Shown here piece by piece: positions 33,681-43,005 of a stretch of DNA of 64,000 bases; position 1 is the stretch's first letter; each line of letters begins with the position of its first letter. The translations under genes and the position numbers were made by a program. Origin of the DNA: Massilia sp. PDC64 (GTDB lineage: Bacteria; Pseudomonadota; Gammaproteobacteria; Burkholderiales; Burkholderiaceae_D); NCBI RefSeq assembly GCF_900101265.1, contig NZ_FMZS01000003.1, forward strand, positions 124,001 to 188,000, read 5' to 3'. A model generated the notes under the pieces. It was given only the letters and a program-made list of their open reading frames with translations. It searched no databases and was not told where the DNA came from.

Positions 33681-34280
33681 TCAGGCGCGCGCCCACTTCG
33701 ACAACGTCCTTCCGATACGGACGCGGAATGCCTGCACCTGCTCTGGCGCCAGCGATTCGGCCCGGTACAGCGACAGCATCCCAAAGCGGCACTGCGGCGC
33801 GCACGTCCCCAGCAGGGCCGTTTTCAACACGCGCTTCACGGGCTGGCGCAGGATGAAGCGGTCGACCCACCACGGCGAACCGAGGGAGGTGATCGCCACG
33901 GCGTGCCGCAGCTTGTCGAGGCGCGGCCTGATCGGGCCCAGGTCGCTGGCGTGGTCGTAGGCGACGCCCGGCGCCCATATGCGGTCGAACCACCCTTTCA
34001 GCATGGCCGGGAAGCCGAACCACCAGGTCGGGAAGACGAGCACGAGGGCCTCGGCGGCCTGCAGGCGCGCGATGTGCGTCTCCTTGGCGTGCGCGTCGAA
34101 CGCCGGGCTGTAATAGCTCGCGCGCTCCGTGGCCGTCAGCGCGGGCGCGAAGCCGGCGCCGTACAGGTCTTCGACGACCACGTCGTGGCCGTGCGCGGTC
34201 AGGGTGGAGATGGCGTGCTGCGCGAGCGTGCGGCACAGGCTGTCATGGACGGGATGGGCGATCACGACGAGACACTTCAT
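33681..34280 (-). CDS. NAD(P)H:quinone oxidoreductase-like flavoprotein (MdaB/KefF/NQO group)
   Basis: 199 residues of the flavodoxin-like fold. MKCLVVIAHPVHDSLCRTLA is the first strand and FMN/FAD phosphate loop; VFPTWWFGFPAMLKGWFDRIWAPGVAYD is the conserved flavin and nicotinamide contact. It should carry out two-electron reduction of quinones or similar electrophiles in the cytoplasm. The frame is open upstream but the ATG at 34280 gives the normal N terminus. It precedes a LysR gene by 33 bases. A paired palindromic repeat lies upstream. Confidence 0.88.
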   Translation of the reverse strand: MKCLVVIAHPVHDSLCRTLAQHAISTLTAHGHDVVVEDLYGAGFAPALTATERASYYSPAFDAHAKETHIARLQAAEALVLVFPTWWFGFPAMLKGWFDRIWAPGVAYDHASDLGPIRPRLDKLRHAVAITSLGSPWWVDRFILRQPVKRVLKTALLGTCAPQCRFGMLSLYRAESLAPEQVQAFRVRIGRTLSKWARA

Positions 34281-34308
34281 GAGTAAATACCTGAGGAATA
34301 GTAAGAAC

Positions 34309-34393
34309 CGTCGCCCCCGCGGAGGCGGGGGCCCCATTTTGTTTGCGATAACGCAGCGCTGGCGAACTTGGGTTCCCGCCTTCGCGGGAACGA
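34309..34393. repeat. REP-like paired palindromes (BIME-type element)
   Basis: Two hairpins face each other: GCCCCCGC-GGAG-GCGGGGGC (34313-34332) and GTTCCCGC-CTTC-GCGGGAAC (34372-34391). Reversed, the second matches the first across the whole GTCG-stem-CCC unit, differing mainly by TT/AA in place of CC/GG in the stem, so base pairing is kept by compensatory change. This is the layout of bacterial REP doublets, between two co-oriented genes. Confidence 0.7.
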
Positions 34394-34397
34394 CGAA

Positions 34398-36071
34398 TCA
34401 GGGCTGCAGGCCTAGCTCATCGGCTGCCTGCTTGCGCAGCATGAACTTCTGGATCTTCCCCGTCACCGTCATCGGAAACCCGTCGACGAAGCGCACGTAG
34501 CGCGGGACCTTGTAGTGGGCGATCTGCCCCTGGCAAAAGGCGCGGATCTCGTCCGCGTCCGCGTGTTCGCCCGGCCGCAGCACGATGCACGCGCACAGCT
34601 CCTCGCCGTATTTCGCGTCCGGTACGCCCACGCACTGCACGTCCAGCACCTTCGGGTGGCGGTATAAAAACTCTTCCACTTCGCGCGGGTAGATGTTCTC
34701 GCCGCCGCGGATCACCATGTCCTTGGCGCGGCCCACGATGCGGCAATAGCCGTCCGCGTCCAGCGTGGCGAGGTCGCCCGTGTGCATCCAGCCGGCCGCG
34801 TCGACCGCTTCGCGCGTGCGCGCGTCGTCGCCCCAGTAGCCGAGCATCACCGAGTACCCCCGCGTGAGCAGCTCGCCCGTTTCCCCGCGCGGGACGACCC
34901 TGCCGTCCGCGTCGACGATCTTGACTTCCAGGTGCGGGTGGATCCGCCCGACCGTGCCCACGCGGCACGCGAGCGGATCGTCGACCGAGGTCTGGAAGCT
35001 GACGGGCGACGTCTCCGTCATGCCGTAGGCGATCGTGATCTCGTCCATGTGCATCTGGCGGATCACGCGCTGCATGACTTCCATCGGGCACGGCGAGCCG
35101 GCCATGATGCCCGTGCGCAGACTCCCCAGGTCGAACGACGCGAAGTCGGGATGGTCCAGCATCGCGATGAACATCGTCGGCACGCCGTGCAGCGCGGTGC
35201 AGCGTTCGGCCTGCACGGTGGCCAGCACGGCGCCCGCATCGAAACCTTCGCCCGGATAGACCATCGCGGCGCCGTGCGTCATGCACGCGAGGTTCCCCAG
35301 CACCATGCCGAAGCAGTGATACAGTGGGACGGGGATGCACAGGCGGTCGCGTTCCGTCAGGCGCATCGCCTCGCCGATGAAGAAGCCGTTGTTCAGGATG
35401 TTGTGGTGCGTGAGCGTGGCACCCTTCGGCGCGCCCGTCGTGCCGGACGTGAACTGGATGTTGACGGGATCGTCGAACTGCAGGGTGCGCGCCACCTCGT
35501 GCAGACGCGTCATGTCGGCCGGGCCCGCGCATTGCGCCACCGTGTCGAAGTTCAGCATGCCGGGCGTGGATTCCCCGCCCAGGCGGATCACGTGGCGCAG
35601 CTCCGGCAGCTTCGCGCTGCGCAACTCTCCGGGGGCGGCGCCGTCCAGTTCCGACACGAGGTCGCGCAGCAGGCCGAGGTAGTCGCTCGATTTGAAACCG
35701 GGTGCGAGGATCAATGCCTTGCACCCGACCTTGGCCAGCGCGTATTCCAGCTCGGCGCGGCGGTAGGCCGGGTTGATGTTGACCATGACGAGGCCGGCCT
35801 TCGCAGTGGCGAACTGCGTGAGCACCCATTCCGCGCGGTTCTGCGACCAGATGCCGATGCGGTCGCCGGGCAGGAGTCCCAGGCCGAGCAGGCCGGCCGC
35901 GAGCCGGTCCGCGCGTTCGCGCAGCTGGCGCCAGCTCCAGCGCACGCACTGGTGCGGGATGACGAGCGCATCGCGGTCGGGATAACGCTCGGCGATGCGG
36001 TCGAGGTGGGCGCCGATCGTGTCGCCGATGAGGGGGAGCGAGTGCGCTCCGTGGACGTAGCTGGCCTGCAT
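34398..36071 (-). CDS. AMP-binding acyl-CoA synthetase
   Basis: 557 residues, start at 36071 because AGGAG lies 7 bases upstream. ANL-superfamily motifs: P-loop [15 protein letters not shown] (208-222), [24 protein letters not shown], and the C-terminal lysine in [11 protein letters not shown]. It activates a carboxylic acid to the acyl-AMP and then acyl-CoA. The sequence is of the medium/long-chain FadD-like group used in short or medium-chain fatty acid catabolism; the exact acid is unknown. It stands alone, divergent from the pirin cluster. Confidence 0.92.
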   Translation of the reverse strand: MQASYVHGAHSLPLIGDTIGAHLDRIAERYPDRDALVIPHQCVRWSWRQLRERADRLAAGLLGLGLLPGDRIGIWSQNRAEWVLTQFATAKAGLVMVNINPAYRRAELEYALAKVGCKALILAPGFKSSDYLGLLRDLVSELDGAAPGELRSAKLPELRHVIRLGGESTPGMLNFDTVAQCAGPADMTRLHEVARTLQFDDPVNIQFTSGTTGAPKGATLTHHNILNNGFFIGEAMRLTERDRLCIPVPLYHCFGMVLGNLACMTHGAAMVYPGEGFDAGAVLATVQAERCTALHGVPTMFIAMLDHPDFASFDLGSLRTGIMAGSPCPMEVMQRVIRQMHMDEITIAYGMTETSPVSFQTSVDDPLACRVGTVGRIHPHLEVKIVDADGRVVPRGETGELLTRGYSVMLGYWGDDARTREAVDAAGWMHTGDLATLDADGYCRIVGRAKDMVIRGGENIYPREVEEFLYRHPKVLDVQCVGVPDAKYGEELCACIVLRPGEHADADEIRAFCQGQIAHYKVPRYVRFVDGFPMTVTGKIQKFMLRKQAADELGLQP

Positions 36072-36258
36072 GTCTCTCTCCTGTTTCATCCTTTCGACAC
36101 AGTGTAGCGCCACGCGGGCTAGTGGCCTATCGAAAAAATCGATCATAGACCATAAAACAACTCGTTTTTCTTCTCGCCCTGCAGCGCCCATAATGCTTTC
36201 CATGGAAACGCGCTTTCGACTGCAGGCCGGCAAGACGGCAGAGTCCGGAAAGTGCAGC

Positions 36259-36279
36259 GTGTTCGAACGGTTCGAACAC
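36259..36279. promoter_or_regulatory. 21-bp perfect palindrome upstream of pirin-DoxX
   Basis: GTGTTCGAAC (36259-36268), a central G, and GTTCGAACAC (36270-36279) form a perfect palindrome 28 bases before the pirin ATG. It could be a high-affinity operator that blocks the promoter or a leader hairpin. Another repeat, ATCGA-AAAAA-TCGAT, lies near 36129-36143 in the same divergent region. Confidence 0.55.
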
Positions 36280-36307
36280 CCAACTTAACAATCACAAGGA
36301 GCACAGC

Positions 36308-37009
36308 ATGCTGAAAGTACGTAAAAGCGCGGACCGCGGTGTCGCCAGTTTCGGTTGGCTGCGTTCGCAGCACACCTTCTCGTTCGGCCATTACTACGAT
36401 CCGGCCCACATGAACGTCGGCCCGCTGCGGGTGATCAATGAAGACCGCGTAGCCCCGGGCCGCGGCTTCGACCCGCACAGCCACAAGAACATGGAAATCA
36501 TCTCCTACGTGCTGGACGGCGCGCTGGAGCACAAGGACAGTATGGGCAACGGCTCCGTCCTGCGCTATGGCGATGTGCAGCGGATGAGCGCCGGCACAGG
36601 TGTCACCCACAGCGAGTACAACCACTCGGCGACGGAACCCGTGCACTTCCTGCAGATCTGGGTGATCCCGGCCGAGGCGGGCGGCGAGCCCGGCTACGAA
36701 GAGAAGCACTTCGACACGGACAGCAAGCGCGGCACGCTGCGGCTGATCGCGTCGAACGACGGCCGCGACGGCTCCGTGTCGCTGCGCCAGGACGCCGCCA
36801 TCTACGCGACGATCCTCGACGGTGACGAGCGCGTGGACCATGCGCTGCTGCCGGGACGCCAGGCCTACGTGCAGGTGGCGCGGGGCAGCCTGACGGTGAA
36901 CGGCTGCGCACTGGAAACGGGTGACGCCGTCCAGATCAGCGACGAGGCCGTCGTGGCGCTGTCGGACGCGAAGGATGCGGAAGTGCTGCTGTTCGATCTG
37001 CCGGCCTGA
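36308..37009 (+). CDS. Pirin family protein (YhhW-like)
   Basis: 233 residues, bicupin fold. The N-terminal cupin has the metal-binding set in FDPHSHKNMEIISYVLDGALEHKDSMGN and GTGVTHSEYNHS. YhhW-type pirins act as quercetin 2,3-dioxygenases in vitro and are often linked to oxidative stress. AAGGAG precedes the ATG. It begins a run of DoxX, OsmC and a second pirin gene on the same strand. Confidence 0.92.
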   Translation: MLKVRKSADRGVASFGWLRSQHTFSFGHYYDPAHMNVGPLRVINEDRVAPGRGFDPHSHKNMEIISYVLDGALEHKDSMGNGSVLRYGDVQRMSAGTGVTHSEYNHSATEPVHFLQIWVIPAEAGGEPGYEEKHFDTDSKRGTLRLIASNDGRDGSVSLRQDAAIYATILDGDERVDHALLPGRQAYVQVARGSLTVNGCALETGDAVQISDEAVVALSDAKDAEVLLFDLPA

Positions 37010-37059
37010 ACCCGGCGTAACTTGTGAAGTCAAACGCAACGATATTCAAGGAGAAGATC

Positions 37060-37479
37060 ATGGAAACTACTAAACTCTATCCCGTCGGCCGCGCCCTGGT
37101 AGGCGTCCTGTTCCTGGCATCGGGCATCAACAAGATCCTCGGCTTCGGCTACGTGGCCGGGTGGATGAACAGCCTCGGCATCCCGGCGGCCGGGTTGCTG
37201 CTGGCGGGCGCGATCCTGCTCGAGGTCGGCGGCGGCCTGGCGCTGATCACCGGGATCCAGGCGAAATACGCGGCACTGGCGCTCGCGCTGTTCATGGTGC
37301 CCGTCACCCTGATCTTCCACGGCTTCTGGCATGCGGATGCGGCTGAATTCCAGAACCAGCTGAACCACTTCCTGAAAAACGTGGCGATCTTCGGCGGCTT
37401 GCTGGCCCTGTTCGACGCGGAACGCCAGCGCGCGACGAACGCCGCACGGGTGAACGTCCTGCGCAGCCGCGCTGCCTGA
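37060..37479 (+). CDS. DoxX family membrane protein
   Basis: 139 residues with four membrane helices (about 8-26, 43-62, 70-86, 105-123). VGRALVGVLFLASGINKILGF and LEVGGGLALITGIQAKYAALAL are DoxX signatures. DoxX-type proteins are inner-membrane subunits or partners of oxidoreductases in thiol and oxidative stress defence. AAGGAG precedes the ATG at 37060. It lies between a pirin and an OsmC gene, a common stress-defence grouping. Confidence 0.9.
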   Translation: METTKLYPVGRALVGVLFLASGINKILGFGYVAGWMNSLGIPAAGLLLAGAILLEVGGGLALITGIQAKYAALALALFMVPVTLIFHGFWHADAAEFQNQLNHFLKNVAIFGGLLALFDAERQRATNAARVNVLRSRAA

Positions 37480-37559
37480 CACGAGTACAATCTGTCCGCG
37501 ACCTGGCGTACACGGGTGGCGGACATCCACGCAAACGAAAGAGACGAGGAGAACGAGCC

Positions 37560-37943
37560 ATGGAAGTGACGACGCATCGCGGCACGGGGCCGCTGCAGCA
37601 GGTGATCGAGATCGGCAAGCACCGCATCCTGACGGACGTGAAGCCGGAATTCGGCGGCGAGGACAGCGGCCCGGAACCGCACGACATCCTGGCCGCCGCG
37701 CTGGCGGCCTGCACGACGCTCACCGTGAGCCTGTACGCGAAACGCAAGGGCTATCCGCTGGACGAGGTGAAGGTCTCGATCAAACACGGCCAGGAAGGCG
37801 CGGCCTATGGGCTGCACCGCACGATCGAATACATCGGCGCGCTGGACGACGAGACGAAGGCCCGGCTGACCGATATCGCCAACAAATGCCCGGTGCACAA
37901 GACCTTGTCGGGCACCATCCAGATCACCACGGAGGCTATCTAG
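37560..37943 (+). CDS. OsmC-family peroxidase-like protein
   Basis: 127 residues. The two redox cysteines of the family are present: C51 in [18 protein letters not shown] and C110 in [12 protein letters not shown]. OsmC/Ohr proteins reduce organic hydroperoxides in the cytoplasm with a reactive thiol. GGAG precedes the ATG. The stop is separated by a single base from the ATG of the second pirin gene (TAGCATG), so these two are co-transcribed. Confidence 0.93.
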   Translation: MEVTTHRGTGPLQQVIEIGKHRILTDVKPEFGGEDSGPEPHDILAAALAACTTLTVSLYAKRKGYPLDEVKVSIKHGQEGAAYGLHRTIEYIGALDDETKARLTDIANKCPVHKTLSGTIQITTEAI

Positions 37944-37944
37944 C

Positions 37945-38865
37945 ATGGACGCGTTCGAACACGAGAGTCTGGAAACCATCGTCGTCCCCCGCACGCACGA
38001 CCTGGGCGGCGGCTTCGAAGTGCGCCGCGCGCTGCCGCACAAGGACCGGCGCATGGTGGGTCCGTTCGTCTTCCTCGACCAGATGGGGCCGCACGTATTC
38101 CACGCGGGCGAGGGCATCGACGTGCGGCCGCATCCGCACATCGGCCTGGCCACCGTCACGTATTTGCTGGACGGCCAGATCCGCCACCGCGACAGCCTCG
38201 GCACCGTGCAGGACATCAAGCCGGGCGAGGTGAACTGGATGACGGCCGGGAAGGGCATCGTCCACTCCGAGCGCACCGGCCCGGACGTGCGTGCCGCCGG
38301 CTCCAACCTGTTCGGCCTGCAGTGCTGGGTGGCGCTGCCGAAGGACAAGGAAGAGTGCGATCCCGCGTTTTCGCACACGGGTTCGCAGGAGCTGCCGATC
38401 CTCGACGGCGACGGCGCCACCGCCCGCATCATCGCCGGCAGTTATTTCGGCAAGCGCTCGCCCGTGCCCGTGCAATCGCCGCTGTTCTACGTCGACCTGG
38501 CGTTGCAGCCGGGCGCGCGCCTGACGATGCCGGCGGAGTATGCGGAACAGGCGTTGTACGTGGTCGACGGCACGCTCGACCTGGGCCGCGACGGCCGCTT
38601 CGAACAGGGCCAGCTGCTCGTGCTGAAGCCGGGGGCGACCGTCACCCTGGCGGCGACCGAGAACGCCGGCGCCCGCGTGATGCTGCTGGGCGGCGAACCG
38701 ATGGACGGCCCGCGCTACCTGACGTGGAACTTTGTCTCGAGTTCGTCCGACCGCATCGAGCAGGCGAAGGAAGACTGGAAAGCGCAGCGCTTCCCGCACG
38801 TTCCTGGGGAAACCGAATTCATCCCGCTGCCCGATTTGCCGGGCCGACCCGTACGCTACCCTTGA
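37945..38865 (+). CDS. Pirin family protein (long form)
   Basis: 306 residues with two cupin domains. The first has the metal motif [26 protein letters not shown] and [11 protein letters not shown]; the C-terminal pirin_C domain covers about 175-285. This is a different pirin type from that at 36308 (closer to the PA3240/YhaK-like long group). GGAGG within the OsmC gene serves as the ribosome site. The product is likely involved in oxidative or electrophile stress with OsmC (inference). Confidence 0.92.
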   Translation: MDAFEHESLETIVVPRTHDLGGGFEVRRALPHKDRRMVGPFVFLDQMGPHVFHAGEGIDVRPHPHIGLATVTYLLDGQIRHRDSLGTVQDIKPGEVNWMTAGKGIVHSERTGPDVRAAGSNLFGLQCWVALPKDKEECDPAFSHTGSQELPILDGDGATARIIAGSYFGKRSPVPVQSPLFYVDLALQPGARLTMPAEYAEQALYVVDGTLDLGRDGRFEQGQLLVLKPGATVTLAATENAGARVMLLGGEPMDGPRYLTWNFVSSSSDRIEQAKEDWKAQRFPHVPGETEFIPLPDLPGRPVRYP

Positions 38866-39053
38866 GCGTCCGCGCTCCGGGGCGGCGGCACCGCATGGCG
38901 CCGCTCGTCCGGGCGCGTGAGCACGCGCATCGCAATCTCGAACGGCACGCCCAGCGACGCCAGTGCGCGCGCGGGCGAGCGGTTCTGTTCGTGGGCCTCG
39001 TGGATCGTTGACTCGATCAGCAGGGCGGTCTTGTAGTCGCTTCGTCGTTCCAT
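38856..39053 (-). CDS. Small conserved-looking protein, function unknown
   Basis: 65 residues: a helical N-terminal part ([48 protein letters not shown]) and a Pro-rich tail. I do not recognise a named family, although short proteins of this style occur as hypotheticals in betaproteobacteria. It is convergent with the long pirin gene and overlaps it by 10 bases. No ribosome site is evident, so the call is tentative. Confidence 0.45.
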   Translation of the reverse strand: MERRSDYKTALLIESTIHEAHEQNRSPARALASLGVPFEIAMRVLTRPDERRHAVPPPRSADAQG

Positions 39054-39155
39054 CGTTCGATGCTACCACGAAGCGTGCGCCCCGGTCGTAAGACAGGTGT
39101 GCCACGGATTACGATCCGCTAACCTGCGCCCGTTTAGACACCGAAGAAAGACATC

Positions 39156-40922
39156 ATGACAATAACTCGTTACGCCCTGGCTGCGGCGGGCCTCCTCACG
39201 GCCGGCGCGGCATTCGCCCAGGCCGACCTGATCCTCACGAACGGCAAGATCGCCACGATGGCGAAAGAAGGCGAGTTCGTGCAGGCCATCGCCGTCAAGG
39301 ACGGCAAGGTGCTCGCCACCGGCAGCAATGCGAAGGTGTTAAAGCTGAAGCGCGCGAACACGCAGGTGATCGATGCGCACGGCCGCACCGTGATCCCGGG
39401 CCTGAACGACTCGCACCTGCACGTGATCCGCGAAGGCCTGAACTACAACATGGAGCTGCGCTGGGACGGCGTGACGTCGTTGAAGCGCGCGCTGGAGATA
39501 CTGAAGGAGCAGGCCGCGCGCACGCCGGACGGCCAGTGGGTCAAGGTCGTGGGCGGCTGGAACGAATGGCAGTTCGAAGAAAAGCGCCTGCCCACGCTGG
39601 AAGAAATCAATGCGGCCGTGCCGGACAAGCCCGTGTTCATCCTGTACCTGTACGGCCTCGGCTTCCTCAACAAGAAGGGGATCGAGACCCTAGGCTACGA
39701 CCGCAACACGAAGTACAAGGACGGCGAAGTGGAGCTGGACGCGAACGGCCAGCCGACCGGCAAGCTGATCGCCAAGCCGAACGCGCTGATCCTGTACTCG
39801 ACCCTCGCGAAGACGAACAAGCTGGGCCACGACGACCAGGTCAATTCCACCCTGCAGTTCTACCGCGAACTGAATCGCCTGGGTGTGACGAGTGCCATCG
39901 ACGCGGGCGGCGGCTTCCAGAACTACCCGGACGACTACGGCGTGTCGCTGGAACTGGCGAAGCAGGGCAAGCTGACCGTGCGCACCGCGTACTACCTGTT
40001 CGCGCAAAAGGCCGGCAAGGAACTGGAAGACTTCCAGCGCTGGCTCACCATGACGCACCCGAAGCAGAACGACCACATGCTGTACCCGAACGGCTTCTCG
40101 GCCGAGGGCGCGGGCGAAAATCTCGTCGCCAGCGCGGCCGACTTCGAGAACTTCCTGGAGCCCCGCCCGGACCTGCCGGCGTCGATGGAGGGCGACCTGG
40201 AACCCGTCGTGTCGCTGCTCGTGAAGAACCGCTGGCCGTTCCGCCTGCACGCGACGTACGGCGAGAGCATCGCGCGCGACCTCGACGTCATCGAAAAGGT
40301 GAATGCGCAGACGCCATTGAAAGGGCTGCGCTTCATCATCGACCATGGCGAGACCGTGACGGATGCCGACCTCGCGCGCATCAAAAAGCTGGGCGGCGGC
40401 ATCGCCGTGCAGGACCGGATGCACTTCCAGGGCGAATCGTACTGGAAGCGCTACGGCGAGCAGACACGCCAGATGCCGCCGATCCGCAAGATGCTCGCGC
40501 AGGGCATCCCCGTCGGCCTGGGCACGGACGGCACGCGCGTCTCGAGCTACAACCCGTGGCCGTCCGTGTACTGGGCCGTGACGGGCAAGACGGCCGGCGG
40601 CCTGCAGGTCTGGCAGGACGGCGACCGCCTGTCGCGCTACGAGGCGCTGAAGCTGATCACGACGGGTTCCGCGTGGATGAGCGGCGAGGAGAAGGTCAAG
40701 GGCACGCTGAAGCGGGGCCAGTACGCCGACTTCGTCGTGCTGCCGCAGGATTACTTCGGCATGGATGCGGAGGGCATCAAGCGGCTGGAGAGCGTGCTCA
40801 CGGTCGTCAACGGCAAGGTCGTCTACGGTGCGGGCGACTACGCGCCGCTGGCACCGAAGGCACTGCCCGTGTCTCCGGCCTGGAGCCCGGTTGCCGCATA
40901 CGGCGGCTACCAGCCGCGCTGA
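39156..40922 (+). CDS. YtcJ-like amidohydrolase, exported form
   Basis: 588 residues. A Sec signal peptide (MTITRYALAAAGLLTAGAAFAQA) is followed by the same amidohydrolase-3 body as the gene at 18702: VIPGLNDSHLHVIREG with the metal HxH, LHATYGES, IIDHGETVTDADL and GLGTDGTRVSSYNPW. It ends at GYQPR without the Cys/His-rich tail of the cytoplasmic copy. The two proteins share motifs such as LNYNMELRW/LNYNLELRW and AIDAGGGFQNYP, so they are true paralogues in different compartments. The gene stands alone. Confidence 0.92.
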   Translation: MTITRYALAAAGLLTAGAAFAQADLILTNGKIATMAKEGEFVQAIAVKDGKVLATGSNAKVLKLKRANTQVIDAHGRTVIPGLNDSHLHVIREGLNYNMELRWDGVTSLKRALEILKEQAARTPDGQWVKVVGGWNEWQFEEKRLPTLEEINAAVPDKPVFILYLYGLGFLNKKGIETLGYDRNTKYKDGEVELDANGQPTGKLIAKPNALILYSTLAKTNKLGHDDQVNSTLQFYRELNRLGVTSAIDAGGGFQNYPDDYGVSLELAKQGKLTVRTAYYLFAQKAGKELEDFQRWLTMTHPKQNDHMLYPNGFSAEGAGENLVASAADFENFLEPRPDLPASMEGDLEPVVSLLVKNRWPFRLHATYGESIARDLDVIEKVNAQTPLKGLRFIIDHGETVTDADLARIKKLGGGIAVQDRMHFQGESYWKRYGEQTRQMPPIRKMLAQGIPVGLGTDGTRVSSYNPWPSVYWAVTGKTAGGLQVWQDGDRLSRYEALKLITTGSAWMSGEEKVKGTLKRGQYADFVVLPQDYFGMDAEGIKRLESVLTVVNGKVVYGAGDYAPLAPKALPVSPAWSPVAAYGGYQPR

Positions 40923-40933
40923 AGTCGGCCGAC

Positions 40934-41431
40934 TTAGCGCCCGTGGCGCGCGTCGCGCTGGGCGAAGCGGGCGCGCGTCTTCTCGTCGGCAGCGGGACCG
41001 GGTGCCGTCTCGAAGCCGCCGTCCATGATGGGCCGGCCCGTGGCCGCGTCGACCAGCACGGGTTCGACGCGCTGGCCCGTCTCCTTGTCCGCCAGCATGA
41101 CGGATTCCCCCTCCGGCGCGAAATGCTTGTTGCCCCAGGCGAGCAGCGCCAGGATCACGGGGCGGAAGTCGCGGCCCCGTTCCGTCAGCACGTATTCGTA
41201 GCGCGGCGGTTTTTCGCTGTACTGGCGTTTTTCCAGCATGCCCGATTCGACGAGGCCGTTCAGCCGGCGCGTGAGCATGTTCGGCGCGATGTTCAGGCTT
41301 TTCTGGAATTCGTCGAAGCGCGTGAGGCCGTAGAAGGCGTCGCGCAGGATCAGGATGCTCCACCATTCGCCCACGCGCTCGAGGCTGCGGGCGATGGGGC
41401 AATTCATGTTTTCGAAGCTCGTTCTTTGCAT
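40934..41431 (-). CDS. HxlR-family regulator
   Basis: 165 residues. Winged HTH of the HxlR type: NCPIARSLERVGEWWSILILRDAFYGLTRFDEFQKSLNIAPNMLTRRLNGLVESGMLEK, with a Cys at residue 11 near the N terminus that in some family members senses electrophiles or oxidants. It is the last gene of the HlyD-MFS-HxlR unit and probably represses it through the repeats at 44113-44151. An alternative start at the Met before NCPIAR is possible. Confidence 0.9.
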   Translation of the reverse strand: MQRTSFENMNCPIARSLERVGEWWSILILRDAFYGLTRFDEFQKSLNIAPNMLTRRLNGLVESGMLEKRQYSEKPPRYEYVLTERGRDFRPVILALLAWGNKHFAPEGESVMLADKETGQRVEPVLVDAATGRPIMDGGFETAPGPAADEKTRARFAQRDARHGR

Positions 41432-41454
41432 GGTTGACTCGCGTGCTTGCCGCG

Positions 41455-43005
41455 TCAATGCGCGTCGGCCGGCGGCGCCTTGGGCGGAGCGACCTTGCGC
41501 ATCAGCGGTACGGTAATCGTCGTGATGGCGAAACATAGCATGATGACGAGGTAGATGTCGGAGAACGTCATCGTGAGCGCTTCGCGGTACGTCAGTTGCC
41601 ACAGCTGGCGCAGCGCCGCTTCGGAACTGGACAGCCGCGCCGTGACCCCCGCCATCAGGTCCGACGTGGCCTCGTTCGCCGCCGTCAAATGCTCGGCCAG
41701 GCGGTAGAAATGCAGGTTCGTGCGGGTGTTCAGGATCGTCGCACAGACGGCGATGCCGATGGCGCCGCCCAGGTTGCGCATCAGGTTGAACAGCCCCGAC
41801 GCGAGCCGCAGCCGCGCGGGCGGGAGGCCGCCGAGCGTCAGGGTCACGGTGGGCGCCACGGCGAACTGCTGGCCCATGCCCCGCAGCGCCTGCGGCAGCA
41901 GCAGCTCGCGCCAGCCCCAGTCGTGCGTGATCGGCGCGAACTGCCACATCGACAGTGCGAAGCACCCGAGGCCCACCATCATCAGCCAGCGCAGGTCGAT
42001 CCGGTTGGCGAAGTACGAATAGATGGGGATCGACACCACCTGGAACACCCCGGTCGACAGCACCGCGAGGCCGATCTGCAGCGCCGAGAAGCCCCGCACG
42101 CGCCCGAGGAAAACGGGCGTCAGGTAGATCGTGGCGAAAATGCCCACGCCGGTGATGAACGAGAAAAAGCAGCCGAGCGCGAAGTTGCGGTCCTTCAGCG
42201 CCCGCAGGTCGACGACGGGATGCGCATACGTCAGGCTGCGCCACACGAACAGGACGGCGGACACGCCGGCCGTCCATGCGGTGGCCGAGATCACGGGGTC
42301 GGCGAACCAGTCCCAGCGCGGGCCTTCCTCCAGCGTGTATTCGAGGCACCCGAGGAACAGCGACATCAGCGCGATGCCCGGGACGTCGGCGTCGCGCAGC
42401 AGGCCGAAGTCGGGACGGTCGATGCGCACGAGCAGCGGCACGGCCACGCTGACGAAGATGCCGGGTACGAGGTTCACGTAGAACAGCCATTGCCATGAGA
42501 AGTTGTCGGTGATCCAGCCCCCGATCGTCGGACCGAGCGTGGGTGCCAGCGAAGCGATGCCGCCGATGGTCGCCGCCGCGATCACGCGCTGCGGTCCCTG
42601 GAAGAAGGCGAAGGCCGTGGTGAACACCATCGGGATCATCGTCCCGCCGAGGAAACCCTGCAGGGCGCGGAAGGCGATCATGCTCTGGATGTTCCAGGCG
42701 AGGCCGCACAACAGGCTCGCCGCCGTGAAGCCGGCTGCCGACAGGCAGAACAGCCAGCGCGTGGACAGCACGCGCGACAGCCAGCCGGACAGCGGGATCA
42801 CGATGATCTCGGCGATCAGGTAGCTGGTCTGCACCCACACCACCTCGTCCACGCCGGCCGACAGGCCGCCGCCGATCTCGCGCAGCGATGCCGACACGAT
42901 CTGGATGTCGAGCAGCGCGATGAACATGCCGACGCACATGGCGCCGAACGCAACGACCTTGCTCCCGGTCGACATCCGTGCCGGGTCGATGATGCCCGTG
43001 CTCAT
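41455..43005 (-). CDS. DHA2-family multidrug MFS transporter (EmrB-like)
   Basis: 516 residues with fourteen predicted helices. Family motifs: MFIALLDIQIVSASLREIGGGL (D in TM1), SYLIAEIIVIPLSGWLSRVLSTRW, RALQGFLGGTMIPMVF and SLAPTLGPTIGGWITDNFSWQWLFYVNL (motif C region). It forms the inner-membrane pump of a tripartite system with the HlyD gene, whose stop overlaps its ATG (ATGA), and the outer-membrane factor encoded divergently at 44183. Drug substrates are unknown. Confidence 0.93.
   Translation of the reverse strand: MSTGIIDPARMSTGSKVVAFGAMCVGMFIALLDIQIVSASLREIGGGLSAGVDEVVWVQTSYLIAEIIVIPLSGWLSRVLSTRWLFCLSAAGFTAASLLCGLAWNIQSMIAFRALQGFLGGTMIPMVFTTAFAFFQGPQRVIAAATIGGIASLAPTLGPTIGGWITDNFSWQWLFYVNLVPGIFVSVAVPLLVRIDRPDFGLLRDADVPGIALMSLFLGCLEYTLEEGPRWDWFADPVISATAWTAGVSAVLFVWRSLTYAHPVVDLRALKDRNFALGCFFSFITGVGIFATIYLTPVFLGRVRGFSALQIGLAVLSTGVFQVVSIPIYSYFANRIDLRWLMMVGLGCFALSMWQFAPITHDWGWRELLLPQALRGMGQQFAVAPTVTLTLGGLPPARLRLASGLFNLMRNLGGAIGIAVCATILNTRTNLHFYRLAEHLTAANEATSDLMAGVTARLSSSEAALRQLWQLTYREALTMTFSDIYLVIMLCFAITTITVPLMRKVAPPKAPPADAH

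Noticed and set aside
34309-34393. Reading the paired palindromes as a Rho-independent terminator
   Set aside because: There is no fitting T tract, and the two hairpins are reverse copies of each other, which fits a REP doublet better.
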